A DNA stretch of 64,000 nt from Nocardiopsis sp. ATB16-24 (GCF_030271535.1 NZ_JASCXJ010000001.1:124001-188000), one strand, 5' to 3'; positions 16,546 through 27,000 are shown, counted from the first letter of the stretch. Notes: generated by a model from the letters alone, not told the origin. A program made the numbers and translations.

Positions 16546-17346
16546 GTGAACATGCACGTCATGTACCCACGCGAAGTCGTCGACGAGGCCCTCCGCCTCA
16601 CCTTCCTGGGGCTGACCGACGAAGTCGTCGCGGCCCGGTGCGGAGTCTCCGCGCAGGCCGTCAGGCACTGGCGTCACGGTACCCGCCGAAGCCGGCGGGC
16701 GGAGGAGGGCCGTACCGCCTACTGCCCCGTCTGCGGAACGGGCACCCTCGACCCCCGGGCCTACTCCTACCTTCTCGGCCTCTACCTGGGCGACGGATAC
16801 ATCGGCGCCATCAGGAACGGTGTCGACTACCTCTCCGTCTTCTGCTGTGACACCTGGCCCGGCCTCATCGAGGAGTGCGCCGCGGCCATCTCCCAGGTCT
16901 TCCCCGTAGGCGTCTTCCGGGTCCCTCGCCAAGGGTGCACCGAGGTCAAGGCCGCATCCAAGCACTGGCGGTGCGTCTTCCCCCAACACGGCAGGGGAGC
17001 CAAGAACGAGCGGAGGATGACCCTCAGGCCCTGGCAGTCGGAGATCGTCGACGCGCACCCCGAAGCGTTCGTCCGAGGGCTCTTCCACTCCGACGGCTGC
17101 CGGGTCTCCAACCGCGTGCGCAAGCGGGTCGGAGGCCGGTGGAAGTACTACGAATACCCGCGCTACCTCTTCAGCAACACCTCACAGGACATCGTCGACC
17201 TCCTGACCGGGGCCCTTGACCTCCTGGGGATCCCGTGGCGGAGCAGGGTGGAGCCGAAGCCCCCGCACAGAGACGCCGTCATCGTCTCCGTCGCCAGGAG
17301 GGCCGCCGTGGCGCGGATGGACTCCTTCGTGGGACCCAAGTACTGA
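16546..17346 (+). CDS. HTH + LAGLIDADG-like protein beside tRNA-Leu
   Basis: The 266-residue protein has a helix-turn-helix (about 10-45, LGLTDEVVAARCGVSAQAVRHW), a CPVC motif (60-63), a first LAGLIDADG-like helix LLGLYLGDG (76-84) and a second FVRGLFHSDG (175-184), ending in SFVGPKY. Both motifs keep the Asp that binds metal in homing endonucleases. I recall similar uncharacterised proteins across actinobacteria. It could be a domesticated homing endonuclease acting as a DNA-binding regulator, as WhiA is, or an active nuclease. Starts at 16546 (GTG), 16552 and 16561 (ATG) are possible; no clear ribosome binding site separates them. It follows the tRNA terminator by about 60 bases. Confidence 0.75.
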   Translation: MNMHVMYPREVVDEALRLTFLGLTDEVVAARCGVSAQAVRHWRHGTRRSRRAEEGRTAYCPVCGTGTLDPRAYSYLLGLYLGDGYIGAIRNGVDYLSVFCCDTWPGLIEECAAAISQVFPVGVFRVPRQGCTEVKAASKHWRCVFPQHGRGAKNERRMTLRPWQSEIVDAHPEAFVRGLFHSDGCRVSNRVRKRVGGRWKYYEYPRYLFSNTSQDIVDLLTGALDLLGIPWRSRVEPKPPHRDAVIVSVARRAAVARMDSFVGPKY

Positions 17347-17558
17347 GGGATCGGACAGGCGGACCACAACCTCCGTAACCACCCGGCCGGTACCACCCTG
17401 AATAGGTCTTTTGTCACTTTATGCCGAGCCGACCAGGGAGAACCGATCACATCCCGGCCACAACCTGAGCACAACCCGTCGGTTCGGGCGTCCGTGCGGC
17501 CGCACGTCCCCGATCCTTGAAGGATCGGAGCAGGGAGTTCTCAGGAGAGGAGCAGCGG

Positions 17559-18518
17559 GTGCTGACCGCGGTGGCCGGGATCGTCGGCGCGCTTGTCATC
17601 GGCGCCTGGGTCGTGGTGGCCTGGGGCTCCGGGCGCCGCCAACCGTGGCTGCTGACCCCTTTCGCCCTCCTCATCGTCGTGCTCGTGGCCGTGGGCCAGG
17701 CGGGCTGGTCCTTTCTGCCCGCCGTGGCCCTGGCGATCGGTTCCTTCGTCGAACTGGTGATCGGCTCGTGGGAGTCCCCCGCCGTGCGCACGAAGGAGCC
17801 CGACGCCCCCCTCAGCACCGAACGTTGGGCGGCCGCGGTGGCGGCTCCGTTCCGGGTTGCGCTCGCCGAACCATGGGACGTGGTGGCCCGGCCCTCGCTG
17901 CGTCGCCGGTATCGGCGGATGTTGGAGCGGCAGTGGAACGTGACCGACCGCGAGTCGCTGCTGGAGGCTGTCGAGTCCCTGTTCGAGAAGTTGCACACGG
18001 GACCGAAGCTGGACCTGGTGGTGGATCTGCGTTCCGGGGTGGCGCGGTCGCGCCTTCCCCAGGACCAGGGCGGCCAGGTGACGGGGGCTCAGGTACGTCT
18101 GAGCGATGAGCAGGTGGCGCGGCTGCGGGTGGTCACCGGGGTGACCGAGGCCGACGAGACGGTGCTCATCGGGGCCTACCAGTGGTGGAAGTCGGTGCAC
18201 GTGATCCGGCTGGTGTGCGGCGGGGCCTCACTGGACTGGCTGTCCCCGGTGGAGACGCAGACGCTGCTGCGGAGGGTGGCCTCGGATCTGCAACGGCGGT
18301 ACTCGTCGTGGACGCAGTTGTCGATGGCCTTCCACGCGGGGTACCTGCTGTGGCCGGAGAGGGGCACACCGGAGGAGGACGGCGGTGCCGACCGGGTGTG
18401 GACGGCTCTGGGGCTTTTGACCGAGGATCCGCGCAGTCCGTGGAATCTGCTGCCGTGGGACATGCCCTTGGAGCGGGTGCTGCCCGAGGGGGGCGTGGCC
18501 TCGCAGTCCGATTCCTGA
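17559..18518 (+). CDS. DUF1266-like membrane protein
   Basis: The function is unknown. The GTG at 17559 has AGGAG 6 bases upstream; a TTG at 17517 is a weaker alternative. The 319-residue protein starts with a short helix and two or three hydrophobic segments (about 2-75), then a soluble part. The C-terminal half (SWTQLSMAFHAGYLLW ... DPRSPWNLLPWDMPL) resembles the DUF1266 family, whose members have a conserved Trp-rich end. It stands alone between the HTH/LAGLIDADG gene and the convergent pyk. Family assignment is by eye. Confidence 0.7.
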   Translation: MLTAVAGIVGALVIGAWVVVAWGSGRRQPWLLTPFALLIVVLVAVGQAGWSFLPAVALAIGSFVELVIGSWESPAVRTKEPDAPLSTERWAAAVAAPFRVALAEPWDVVARPSLRRRYRRMLERQWNVTDRESLLEAVESLFEKLHTGPKLDLVVDLRSGVARSRLPQDQGGQVTGAQVRLSDEQVARLRVVTGVTEADETVLIGAYQWWKSVHVIRLVCGGASLDWLSPVETQTLLRRVASDLQRRYSSWTQLSMAFHAGYLLWPERGTPEEDGGADRVWTALGLLTEDPRSPWNLLPWDMPLERVLPEGGVASQSDS

Positions 18519-18625
18519 GCGGGTCCTGGGCCGCATCCGGTCCTGGCCGGGGCGGCGCGACTCGCGCGCCGTCTCCTGGCCGGACCTGATGCGGCACGTC
18601 GGTGGGCGCCCGGGGCGCCGTGGGG

Positions 18626-20059
18626 TCAGGGTGCGTTGAGCGCCACGGTGTCGCCGAGGCGGTGGACGCGCAGGGAGTTGGTGGAGCCGACGGTTCCGGG
18701 CGGACTGCCGGAGACGATGACGACCTTGTCCCCCTTGTGGTAGTCGGCGAGTTGGAGGAGTTCGCTCTCCACCTGGCGGACCATGTCGTCGGTGTTGTCG
18801 ACCCAGGGCACGATGTTGCTCTCGACTCCCCAGGTGAGGGAGAGCCTGCCGCGGGTGGCGTGTTCGGTGGTGAAGGCCATCAGCGGGATAGGCGAGCGGT
18901 AGCGGGCCAGCCGTCGGGCGGTCTCACCGGACATGGTGAAGGCCACGAGCGCCTTGGCTCCGATGGTCGCGCCGATCTCGGCCGCGGCACGGGCGATCGC
19001 CCCGCCGGTGGTCTCGGGCACCCGGTTGAGGATGTGCGAGGCGCGCAGGGACTCCTGCTCGGCGGCGCTGACGATGCGGGCCATGGTCTCGACGGTCTCG
19101 ACGGGGTACGCGCCGATGCTGGTCTCTCCGGAGAGCATGACCGCGTCCGCGCCGTCGAGGACGGCGTTGGCGACGTCGGAGGCCTCGGCGCGGGTGGGTC
19201 GGGGGGCTCCGATCATGGATTCGAGCATCTGGGTGGCGACGATGACCGGTTTGGCCTTGTCGCGGCAGCGTTCGACGGCGCGCTTTTGCACCATGGGGAC
19301 GTTCTCGAGGGGCAGTTCGACTCCGAGGTCGCCGCGGGCGACCATGACTCCGTCGAAGACCTCGATGATGTCCTGGAGCCGTTCGACGGCCTGGGGTTTT
19401 TCGATCTTGGCGATGAGGGGGACGGTGACGCCCTCCTCGTCCATGATGCGGTGGCACTCCTCGGCGTCGGCCGGGCTGCGTACGAAGGACAGGGCGACCA
19501 TGTCGACGTTGTTGCGCAGGGCCCAGCGCAGGTCCTCTTCGTCCTTGTCGGTGAGCGCGGGGACGCTGACGGAGACGCCGGGGAGGTTGAGCCCCTTGTG
19601 GTTGGAGACGGTGCCGCCGACGATGACGCGGGTGTGCACTTCGGTGCTGCTGGTCTTGGTGCACTCCAGCACGATGCGGCCGTCGTCGATGAGGACGCGG
19701 TCGCCGGGGCGGACGTCCGTGGGAAGCCCCGTGTAGGTGGTGGAGACGCGGGTGGCGTCGCCGGGGACGTCCTCGGTGGTGATGGTGAACTCGTCGTCGA
19801 CCTCCAGGTCGACGGGGCCGTCGGCGAAGGTGCCGACGCGGATCTTGGGTCCTTGGAGGTCGGCGAGGACGCCGACGGCGCGTTGTGCGTCCTCAGCGGC
19901 CTGCCGCAGGGCGGCGAGGTTGGCGCTGTGGTCGTCGTGGGTTCCATGGCTGAGATTGAGGCGGGCGACGTCCAGTCCCGCGCCGACGAGCTTGCGGAGG
20001 ACTTCCGGGCTCGATGTGGCGGGTCCTAGGGTCGCGACGATTTTTGCTCGACGTGTCAC
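18626..20059 (-). CDS. pyk: Pyruvate kinase
   Basis: Pyruvate kinase makes ATP and pyruvate from phosphoenolpyruvate in glycolysis. The 477-residue protein has the TIM-barrel motifs RRAKIVATLGPA at the start, LNLSHGTHDDH, LADLQGPKIRVG, the catalytic IAKIEKPQAV (K+ and Mg site) and ATQMLESMI, then the C-terminal allosteric domain. A -10 box TAGAGT ends 7 bases before GTG at 20059, favouring a leaderless mRNA with VTRRAKIV as N-terminus; GTG at 20068 would add three residues. It is monocistronic. Confidence 0.96.
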   Translation of the reverse strand: MTRRAKIVATLGPATSSPEVLRKLVGAGLDVARLNLSHGTHDDHSANLAALRQAAEDAQRAVGVLADLQGPKIRVGTFADGPVDLEVDDEFTITTEDVPGDATRVSTTYTGLPTDVRPGDRVLIDDGRIVLECTKTSSTEVHTRVIVGGTVSNHKGLNLPGVSVSVPALTDKDEEDLRWALRNNVDMVALSFVRSPADAEECHRIMDEEGVTVPLIAKIEKPQAVERLQDIIEVFDGVMVARGDLGVELPLENVPMVQKRAVERCRDKAKPVIVATQMLESMIGAPRPTRAEASDVANAVLDGADAVMLSGETSIGAYPVETVETMARIVSAAEQESLRASHILNRVPETTGGAIARAAAEIGATIGAKALVAFTMSGETARRLARYRSPIPLMAFTTEHATRGRLSLTWGVESNIVPWVDNTDDMVRQVESELLQLADYHKGDKVVIVSGSPPGTVGSTNSLRVHRLGDTVALNAP

Positions 20060-20066
20060 GTTCAAC

Positions 20067-20072
20067 ACTCTA
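20067..20072 (-). promoter_or_regulatory. -10 box of pyk, leaderless layout
   Basis: TAGAGT on the minus strand is followed by 7 bases and GTG (20059). This predicts a transcript starting at the start codon. No good -35 match was found at 16-18 bases. Confidence 0.5.
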
Positions 20073-20221
20073 GAGCTTTTGGGGGATGCAGTGGTCTAAA
20101 CCAGGTTGCGACCGGGTGTGTGTGAGGTGGCGTCGAGGCGAATCCGGTGACCCTGGGTGGTGATCGGGGATGATGTGGTGGCCGGAATCGGCCTATTGAC
20201 GTCATTGTGAGGAGTGTGCTG

Positions 20222-20932
20222 GTGTTCGACCGCGATGTAGTGGTTCGTGCCCTTTCGGCCGAGGTGGGCGTGTTGCGTCGGATGCTGTCGGGGGTGTCGG
20301 AGGAGGAGGCGGTGCTACCGACGCGGTGTCCGCCTTGGGACGTGGCGGCGTTGGCCGTGCACACGGTGGGCGCCCTGCACCGGGTCCTGGTGGTGCTGGA
20401 CGCCGGCACACCGGAGGGGTCGGGTCCCCTGGTGTCGGCCGCGGGGTATTACGCGCCGGATGTGCGGTTCTCCCCCACGGTGAACGCCGACCGGGTGGAG
20501 CGGGCCGTGCGGGCGGCGGAGGGCAGGGCGGACGCGGCCGAGCCGGGAAGGGTGTTGGAGACCTGGTGGAAGGAACTGTCGACCCGGTTGTCCGTGGAAC
20601 CGGTGGACCGGGTGGTGGTGACCCGGCACGGTGATCCGATGCTGTTGACGGATTTCCTTGTGACGCGGGTACTGGAGCTGGTGGTGCACGGGGTGGACCT
20701 GGCGGACGCGTTGGGCCGTGACCCGTGGACGACGGCGGAGGCGCTGGATGTGGTGCGGGATCTACTGTTCGGCGCGGCCGATCCGGTGGCGTTGGAGGGC
20801 GTGTTCCCGGGTGCGCTCTCCGAGCGCGGCGGGGGGCTCGCCGCGGTACGCGCGGTGACGGGGCGGGCCGGCGCCGCGCCGGACCGGGGCGCGTGGGAGA
20901 GGGCGGGGGTGCGGCTCCTGGCCCTGGGATAG
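20222..20932 (+). CDS. Maleylpyruvate isomerase-family (mycothiol-dependent, DinB-like) protein
   Basis: Members of this MDMPI N-domain/DinB superfamily are metal-dependent enzymes, several using mycothiol. The 236-residue protein shows the N-terminal four-helix bundle with LPTRCPPWDVAALAVHTVGALHRVL (first metal His in AVHTVG) and the second helix FLVTRVLELVVHGVDLADAL with the conserved ELVVHGVDL. AGGAG at 20210-20214 is 7 bases from the GTG at 20222; the GTGs at 20207 and 20216 overlap that site. The physiological substrate is unknown. It diverges from pyk and is apparently monocistronic. Confidence 0.8.
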   Translation: MFDRDVVVRALSAEVGVLRRMLSGVSEEEAVLPTRCPPWDVAALAVHTVGALHRVLVVLDAGTPEGSGPLVSAAGYYAPDVRFSPTVNADRVERAVRAAEGRADAAEPGRVLETWWKELSTRLSVEPVDRVVVTRHGDPMLLTDFLVTRVLELVVHGVDLADALGRDPWTTAEALDVVRDLLFGAADPVALEGVFPGALSERGGGLAAVRAVTGRAGAAPDRGAWERAGVRLLALG

Positions 20933-21040
20933 ACCGTGTTCGGCCTGCGTCGTCCGCCGGTTCACGCCGGGGCGCCCGAGCGTGGGGCCTTCGGCGCCTA
21001 CGGTGGCGGCTGCCTTGTGCGTGGACCCGTTCCGAGATCG

Positions 21041-21949
21041 TCAGCGGTCGCTTCGGGGTCGGGGCAGGAGGCCTCCCACACGGCCGTAGGCGTACAGGAC
21101 GCTCATGCAGTGGATGGTGCGCATGCCCTCGTGTTCGAGGGTGGCCGCCGCCCCCCAGTGCGGCGCCAGGGAGTCCCAACCCCCGTCGTCGCGTTGGGCC
21201 TTCTCGAAGAAGTCGAGGTTGCGTTCGATCTCGGCGTCGGTGAACAGGGGCCTGGCGATGTGGTCGGGCCTGGTGGCCAGGTCGAGCACGGTGTGGACGC
21301 GTTGGCGGGTCTCGAAGGCGGGATGGGTGCCGATGGACGCGCGGATCATGGGACGGAGCCGGTCGAGTGCCGCGGCGGCGCGCCGGCGGTCGGGGACGTT
21401 CTGGAGGAAGGTGCACACGCCGATGGCCTGGCGCGGTTCGGTCCAGTGCAGGGTGTTGATGCGTTTCCAGCAGTAGGCGGTGGCGCTGTCGCGCCAGGGG
21501 TGGGTGACGTGGTGCTTGTACAGGTACCCGGTGATGGAGGCGGTGAGCGCCAGGTCGCTGGAGAAGTCGTCGAGTTGGCGCCACCTGGGTGCGGCCTCGG
21601 TGTGGCGGACGCTGCCGTGGACGGGAGGCAGACCCCCGTCGGGGTTGGTGAGGGTGGCCAGATGGCGGCAGACGCCGTGGCCGAGGTCGAGGGGGATGTG
21701 ACCTGACTCGTCGAGGTGGCTCAGGGCGATCGCGGTGGCGGTGGGTTGGCTCGCGTGTCCGCGTAGGTCGGGGTCGAGTCCGTTGCCGTAGCCGCCGTCG
21801 ATGTTGCGGTAGGCGGCCAGCGCCGAGCGGGCGGGTTCGACGGACCCGTTCCGGAACAGGTGCTCGAAACGGTAACGATCCACCAGGCGGGCGCTGCGCA
21901 TGACGAAGTGTTCCGCCGCACGTAAGGAATCCCAGGTCACAACGGTCAT
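21041..21949 (-). CDS. Terpenoid-cyclase/prenyltransferase-fold-like protein, function unknown
   Basis: The 302-residue protein begins MTVVTWDSLRAAEH. It has several QW-like repeats: DGGYGNGLDPDLRG near residue 50, NPDGGLPPVHG near 100 and RDDGGWDSLAPHWG near 265. Such repeats are typical of alpha/alpha-barrel cyclase or prenyltransferase folds. The DxDD and CxxC motifs needed for squalene-hopene cyclases are not seen, so cyclase activity is doubtful. No signal peptide. It lies 65 bases downstream of the DUF2784 gene on the same strand and could be co-transcribed with it. Confidence 0.65.
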   Translation of the reverse strand: MTVVTWDSLRAAEHFVMRSARLVDRYRFEHLFRNGSVEPARSALAAYRNIDGGYGNGLDPDLRGHASQPTATAIALSHLDESGHIPLDLGHGVCRHLATLTNPDGGLPPVHGSVRHTEAAPRWRQLDDFSSDLALTASITGYLYKHHVTHPWRDSATAYCWKRINTLHWTEPRQAIGVCTFLQNVPDRRRAAAALDRLRPMIRASIGTHPAFETRQRVHTVLDLATRPDHIARPLFTDAEIERNLDFFEKAQRDDGGWDSLAPHWGAAATLEHEGMRTIHCMSVLYAYGRVGGLLPRPRSDR

Positions 21950-22014
21950 GTCTTCGACGGTACGTCCGAACGCGCGGCGGGGACATGGTCGGAGGGCGAA
22001 TCCGTCCGGGACTT

Positions 22015-22398
22015 TTACGTGGAGCTGGGGGTCTTGTTTCGTCTGCGTCTGCCGGTGAGGGCGAGGTATCCCGCCCAGGACACGGCCACGGTCGCGGCGA
22101 CGGCGAGCTGTGCGGTGAGCAGGTGGTCCTCGGGGTAGACGATGCCGGTGACGTAGTGGTCGATGAATCCGGCTTCGGGGAGTCCGGTCTGCCCTGCTTT
22201 TTGTCTGCCCCAGTTCTCCAGGTGGGTGAGGGGGCAGTTCCAGCCGATGACGGTGATGCCCAGTCCGTAGAGGGCGCAGGCGACGTGGGGCCAGATCATG
22301 CGGGGCAGGCGCCAGGCGAGGAAGCCGCCGAGCGCGACATAGGCGAGGAAGGCCAGGTGGACGACCATGGCGGTGTCCGCGATCAACCGGTAGAGCAT
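22015..22398 (-). CDS. DUF2784 small membrane protein
   Basis: This 127-residue protein has about three hydrophobic segments (6-27, 37-54, 93-113) and the DUF2784 hallmark NCPLTHLENWGRQKAG followed by FIDHYVTGIVYPEDH. The family is widespread and uncharacterised. It ends in a basic RRRRNK tail. It is followed on the same strand by the cyclase-fold-like gene. Confidence 0.85.
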   Translation of the reverse strand: MLYRLIADTAMVVHLAFLAYVALGGFLAWRLPRMIWPHVACALYGLGITVIGWNCPLTHLENWGRQKAGQTGLPEAGFIDHYVTGIVYPEDHLLTAQLAVAATVAVSWAGYLALTGRRRRNKTPSST

Positions 22399-22539
22399 CG
22401 TCTGGTTTCCTCGCTGTGGCCCGTCGTCGGCCGGGATGGGGTCCGGTGTTGCGCCCAGTATCCCCGTTCGTCTCTTCGAGGGCCAGGGGCGAAGTGGTCC
22501 GTGGGCGATGAGGTCCGCGATGCGCCCCGCCTCTCGCGT

Positions 22540-22574
22540 CCGTGGTCACCGTCGGGGTTCGACGGTGACCACGG
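22540..22574 (-). terminator. Terminator of gltBD
   Basis: A perfect 15-bp inverted repeat (22540-22554/22560-22574) with a 5-base loop begins 26 bases past the gltD stop codon. Confidence 0.88.
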
Positions 22575-22600
22575 GTACGCGACCCTCGTGTGCGGTGCGG

Positions 22601-24055
22601 CTAGGGTAGTGGGCGGTCGGTGGGCGCGACGGCGACCGGGAGGGCGCCGTCCTGACCGAGGTGGCGGTCGACCGCGGCGGCGGCGGAACGTCCCTCGGCG
22701 ATGGCCCAGACGATGAGGGACTGGCCGCGGCCCATGTCGCCGGCGCAGAAGACGCCCTCGACGGTGGTCTGGTAGTCGGCGTCGCGTACGACGTTGCCCC
22801 GTTCGTCCAGTTCCACTCCGAGTTGTTCGAGCATGCCCTCCTTCCGGGGTCCGACGAAGCCCATGGCCAGGGTGACCAGTTCGGCGGGGATCTGACGTTC
22901 GGTCCCCTCCACGGGTGCGAAGCCGCCGTCGGTGCGTTCGACGTCGACGAGTTTCAACGCGCGGACGTCGCCGTGCTCGTCGCCGAGGAACTCGACGGTG
23001 TTGACGGAGTAGATCCGCCTTCCGCCCTCCTCATGGGCGCTGGTGACCTTGTAGAGCGTGGGCATGGTGGGCCAGGGCCGGTCGTCGGGCCGTGTGGTGG
23101 GCGGCTTGGGCATGATCTCCAGTTGGGTGACGCTCCTGGCGCCTTGGCGGTGGGCCGTGCCGACGCAGTCGGCGCCTGTGTCGCCTCCGCCGATGACGAC
23201 GACGTGCTTGCCCCGGGCGTCGATGGCGGGGGTGTCGTGGTCGCCTTCCTGGACCCGGTTGGCCAGTGGCAGGTACTCCATGGCCTGGTGGACGCCGCCG
23301 AGTTCGCGGCCCTTGACGGGCAGGTCGCGCCACATGGTGGCGCCGCCGGTGAGGATGACGGCGTCGTGGTCGGCGCGTAGCCGGTCGGTGGTGACGTCGA
23401 CCCCGATCTCGACCCCGGTGCGGAAGGTGGTGCCCTCGGCGGTCATCTGGGCGAGGCGGCGGTCGAGGTGCCGCTTCTCCATCTTGAACTCGGGGATGCC
23501 GTAGCGGAGCAGGCCGCCGAGACGGTCCGCGCGTTCGAAGACGGTGACGTCGTGACCCGCGCGGGTGAGTTGCTGCGCGGCGGCCAGGCCGGCGGGGCCG
23601 GAGCCGACGACGGCGACCCTCCTGCCGGTGCGGTGGGCGGGAGGCAGGGGTTCGACCCAGCCCTCCTCCCAGGCGCGGTCGATGATGGAGACCTCGACGT
23701 TCTTGATGGTGACGGCCGGTCGGTCGATGCCGAGCACGCACGCCGACTCGCAGGGCGCCGGGCACAGACGACCGGTGAACTCGGGGAAGTTGTTGGTGGC
23801 GTGCAGGCGTTCGACCGCCTCGGCCCAGTCATGGGTGTGGACGAGGTGGTTCCACTCGGGGATGAGGTTGCCCAGCGGGCAGCCGTTGTGGCAGAAGGGA
23901 ATGCCGCAGTCCATGCAGCGCGAGGCCTGCTCGGTGACGGTCCGCCGGTCGAGGCCCTCGTGGACTTCGCGCCAGTCCTGGATGCGCACGTCGACGGGCC
24001 GGTGCGCGGGCAGCCGGCGTTCGGTGATCTTCAGGAAACCCTTGGGGTCGGTCAT
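22601..24055 (-). CDS. gltD: Glutamate synthase small subunit GltD
   Basis: GltD is the NADPH-dependent FAD subunit that feeds electrons to GltB for glutamate formation from glutamine and 2-oxoglutarate. The 484-residue protein has the N-terminal Fe-S cysteine region [17 protein letters not shown] (about 42-58), the FAD-binding [13 protein letters not shown] and NADPH-binding [11 protein letters not shown] motifs, and the C-terminal [18 protein letters not shown]. The ATG follows AAAGGAGGAAG. It starts 31 bases after gltB, as the second gene of gltBD. Confidence 0.97.
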   Translation of the reverse strand: MTDPKGFLKITERRLPAHRPVDVRIQDWREVHEGLDRRTVTEQASRCMDCGIPFCHNGCPLGNLIPEWNHLVHTHDWAEAVERLHATNNFPEFTGRLCPAPCESACVLGIDRPAVTIKNVEVSIIDRAWEEGWVEPLPPAHRTGRRVAVVGSGPAGLAAAQQLTRAGHDVTVFERADRLGGLLRYGIPEFKMEKRHLDRRLAQMTAEGTTFRTGVEIGVDVTTDRLRADHDAVILTGGATMWRDLPVKGRELGGVHQAMEYLPLANRVQEGDHDTPAIDARGKHVVVIGGGDTGADCVGTAHRQGARSVTQLEIMPKPPTTRPDDRPWPTMPTLYKVTSAHEEGGRRIYSVNTVEFLGDEHGDVRALKLVDVERTDGGFAPVEGTERQIPAELVTLAMGFVGPRKEGMLEQLGVELDERGNVVRDADYQTTVEGVFCAGDMGRGQSLIVWAIAEGRSAAAAVDRHLGQDGALPVAVAPTDRPLP

Positions 24056-24086
24056 GTCTTCTTCCTCCTTTCGTGTGCGCCGGTGC

Positions 24087-27000
24087 TCAGGAACGCGACG
24101 AGGCCATGACGGCCTCGTCGACGTCGCGGCCCTGATGTTCGGCTTCGGCCTGGGCGAGCAGGACGCGTCTGTAGTCGCGCGGCATGACCTTGGTGAGGCG
24201 GTCGAGTCCGGTGGGGCCTTCGGCCAGGAGACGTGCGGCGACGGCCGATCCGGTCTCGGAGTGGTGGCGGCCGAGGAGGTCGGTGAGGAACGCGCGGTCC
24301 TCGTCGGTGAGGGGTTCGACGTCGACCATCTCGGGGTTGACGCGTTCGGTGCGCAGGTCCAGGACGTAGGCGATGCCTCCGGACATGCCGGCGGCGAAGT
24401 TGCGGCCGGTGGGGCCCAGGACGACCGCGCGTCCGCCGGTCATGTACTCGCAGCCGTGGTCGCCGATGCCCTCGACGACGGCGGTGACGCCGGAGTTACG
24501 GACGCAGAAGCGTTCGCCGACGACGCCGCGCAGGAGGATCTCGCCGGAGGTGGCGCCGTAGCCGATGACGTTGCCGGCGATGATGTGCTCCTCGGCGACC
24601 AGGGGCGAGGCGGGGTCGGGGGCGATGATGAGGCGTCCGCCCGACAGGCCTTTGCCGACGTAGTCGTTGGCGTCGCCGTACAGGCGCAGGGTGAGGCCGC
24701 GGGGAACGAAGGCACCGAAGGACTGTCCGGCGGATCCGGTGAAGGTGATGTCGATGGTGTTCTCGGGCAGGCCCTCCGCCCCGTGGCGCTTGGTGAGCTC
24801 GTGTCCGAGCATGGTGCCGACGGTGCGGTCGACGTTGCGTATCGGCAGTTCCAGCCTGACGGGCCGGCCGAGGTCCAGGGCGCCCTCGCTGAGCTGGACG
24901 AGGGTGTTGTCCAGGGCCTTCTCCAGTCCGTGGTCCTGGGAGCGTCGCCGTGCCCGGTGGTCGCCCGGCCGGGGACGGACCCGGTGCAGCATCGGTGACA
25001 GGTCCAGGTTCCGGGCCTTCCAGTGTTCGACGGCGTCGGTGGTGTCGAGGAGGTCGACGGCGCCGACGGCCTCGTCGAGGCTGCGCAGGCCCAGTCGGGC
25101 GAGGTGTTCGCGGACCTCCTGGGCGATGAACTCGAAGAAGTTCACCACGTACTCGGCCTTGCCGGAGAAGTGTTCCCGCAGGACGGGGTTCTGGGTGGCG
25201 ACGCCGACGGGGCAGGTGTCCAGGTGGCACACCCGCATCATGACGCAGCCGGAGACGATGAGGGGTGCGGTGGCGAAGCCGTACTCCTCCGCACCGAGCA
25301 GGGCGGCGACGACGACGTCGCGGCCGGTCTTCATCTGTCCGTCGGCCTGGACGACGATGCGGTCGCGCAGGCCGTTGAGCAGCAGGGTCTGCTGGGTTTC
25401 GGCCAGTCCGAGCTCCCAGGGCGTCCCGGCGTGCTTGAGGGAGGTCAGCGGTGAGGCTCCGGTGCCCCCGTCGTGGCCGGAGATGAGGACGACGTCGGCG
25501 TGGGCCTTGGAGACGCCCGCGGCGACGGTGCCCACCCCCGCCTCTGAGACGAGTTTGACGTGGATCCGCGCGGTGGGGTTGGCGTTCTTGAGGTCGTGGA
25601 CGAGTTGGGCGAGGTCCTCGATGGAGTAGATGTCGTGGTGGGGCGGCGGTGAGATGAGGCCGACCCCGGGGGTGGAGTGCCGGGTTCGGGCGACCCAGGG
25701 GTAGACCTTGTGGCCGGGGAGCTGACCGCCCTCTCCCGGTTTGGCGCCCTGGGCCATCTTGATCTGGATGTCGTCGGCGTTGGTGAGGTAGTGGGAGGTG
25801 ACGCCGAAGCGTCCGGAGGCGACCTGCTTGATGGCGCTGCGGCGCAGGTTCCCGTCGGGGTCGGGGGTGAAGCGGGCCGGGTCCTCGCCTCCCTCTCCGG
25901 TGTTGGACCTGCCGCCGAGGCGGTTCATCGCGATGGCGAGGGTCTCGTGCGCCTCGGCGGAGATGGAGCCGTAGGACATGGCGCCGGTGGAGAATCGTCC
26001 GACGATGGCGGAGACCGGTTCGACCTCGTCGAGGGGGACGGGTGCGCGTACGCCCTCCCTGAGGCGGAACAGGCCGCGCAGGGTCATGAGTCTTCGGGAC
26101 TGGTCGTCGACCCTGCCGGTGTACTCCTTGAAGATCTCGTATCTGCGGCTGCGGGTGGAGTGCTGGAGTTTGAAGACGGTCTCGGGGTCGAACAGGTGCG
26201 GTTCTCCCTCGCGGCGCCACTGGTACTCACCGCCGCCCTCCAGGCGTCGGTGGGCGTGGGGGACGGCGGTGTGGGCCCGGCGGTGGCGGACGGCGACCTC
26301 CTCTGCCAGGACGTCGAAGCCGACGCCGTCCAGGCGGGAGGTGGTGCCGGTGAAGCAGCGGTCGATGACCTCCCGTCCCAGTCCGAGGGCCTCGAAGATC
26401 TGGGCGCCGGTGTAGGAGCCGACCGTGGACACGCCGGCCTTGGACATGATCTTCAGTACGCCCTTGCCGAGGGCCTTGACGGTGTTGTGCACCGCCTGGT
26501 CTGCGTCGACATCGCCGATACGGCCTCGTTCGACCATGTCCCGGACGGTGGCCAGCGCCAGGTAGGGGTTGACCGCGGAGGCGCCGTAGCCGAGGAGGAG
26601 GGCGACGTGGTGGCATTCGCGCACGTCGCCGGCCTCGACGAGCAGGCCGACCTCGGTGCGGGTCCTGTCCCGTACCAGGTGGTGGTGGACGGATCCGGTG
26701 AGCAGTAGTGAGGGGACGGGCGCGCGTCGGATGTCGGCGCCGCGGTCGCTGAGCACGAGGATGTGGGCGCCGTCGGCGATGGCCTCGGAGATCTCGGCGT
26801 TGATCTCGGTCAGGCGTGCGGACAGGGCGTCGCCGCCGCCGTCGACGGGGTAGGTGCCGTCGACGGTGAAGGTCTTGAGCGCCGGGTCGGTGCGGCCCGC
26901 GGCGGTGATGGCGGCCACGCGGGCCTGGTCGACGACGGGTGTGGGCAGCACGAGGCGCCGGGTGTCACCGGGGCGGGTGCCGTGCCGTGGGCGACCGTCG

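Noticed and set aside
16359-17346. tRNA-Leu as an integration site of a mobile element
   Set aside because: No integrase, no duplicated tRNA 3' end and normal GC around it; only the LAGLIDADG-like gene is suggestive.
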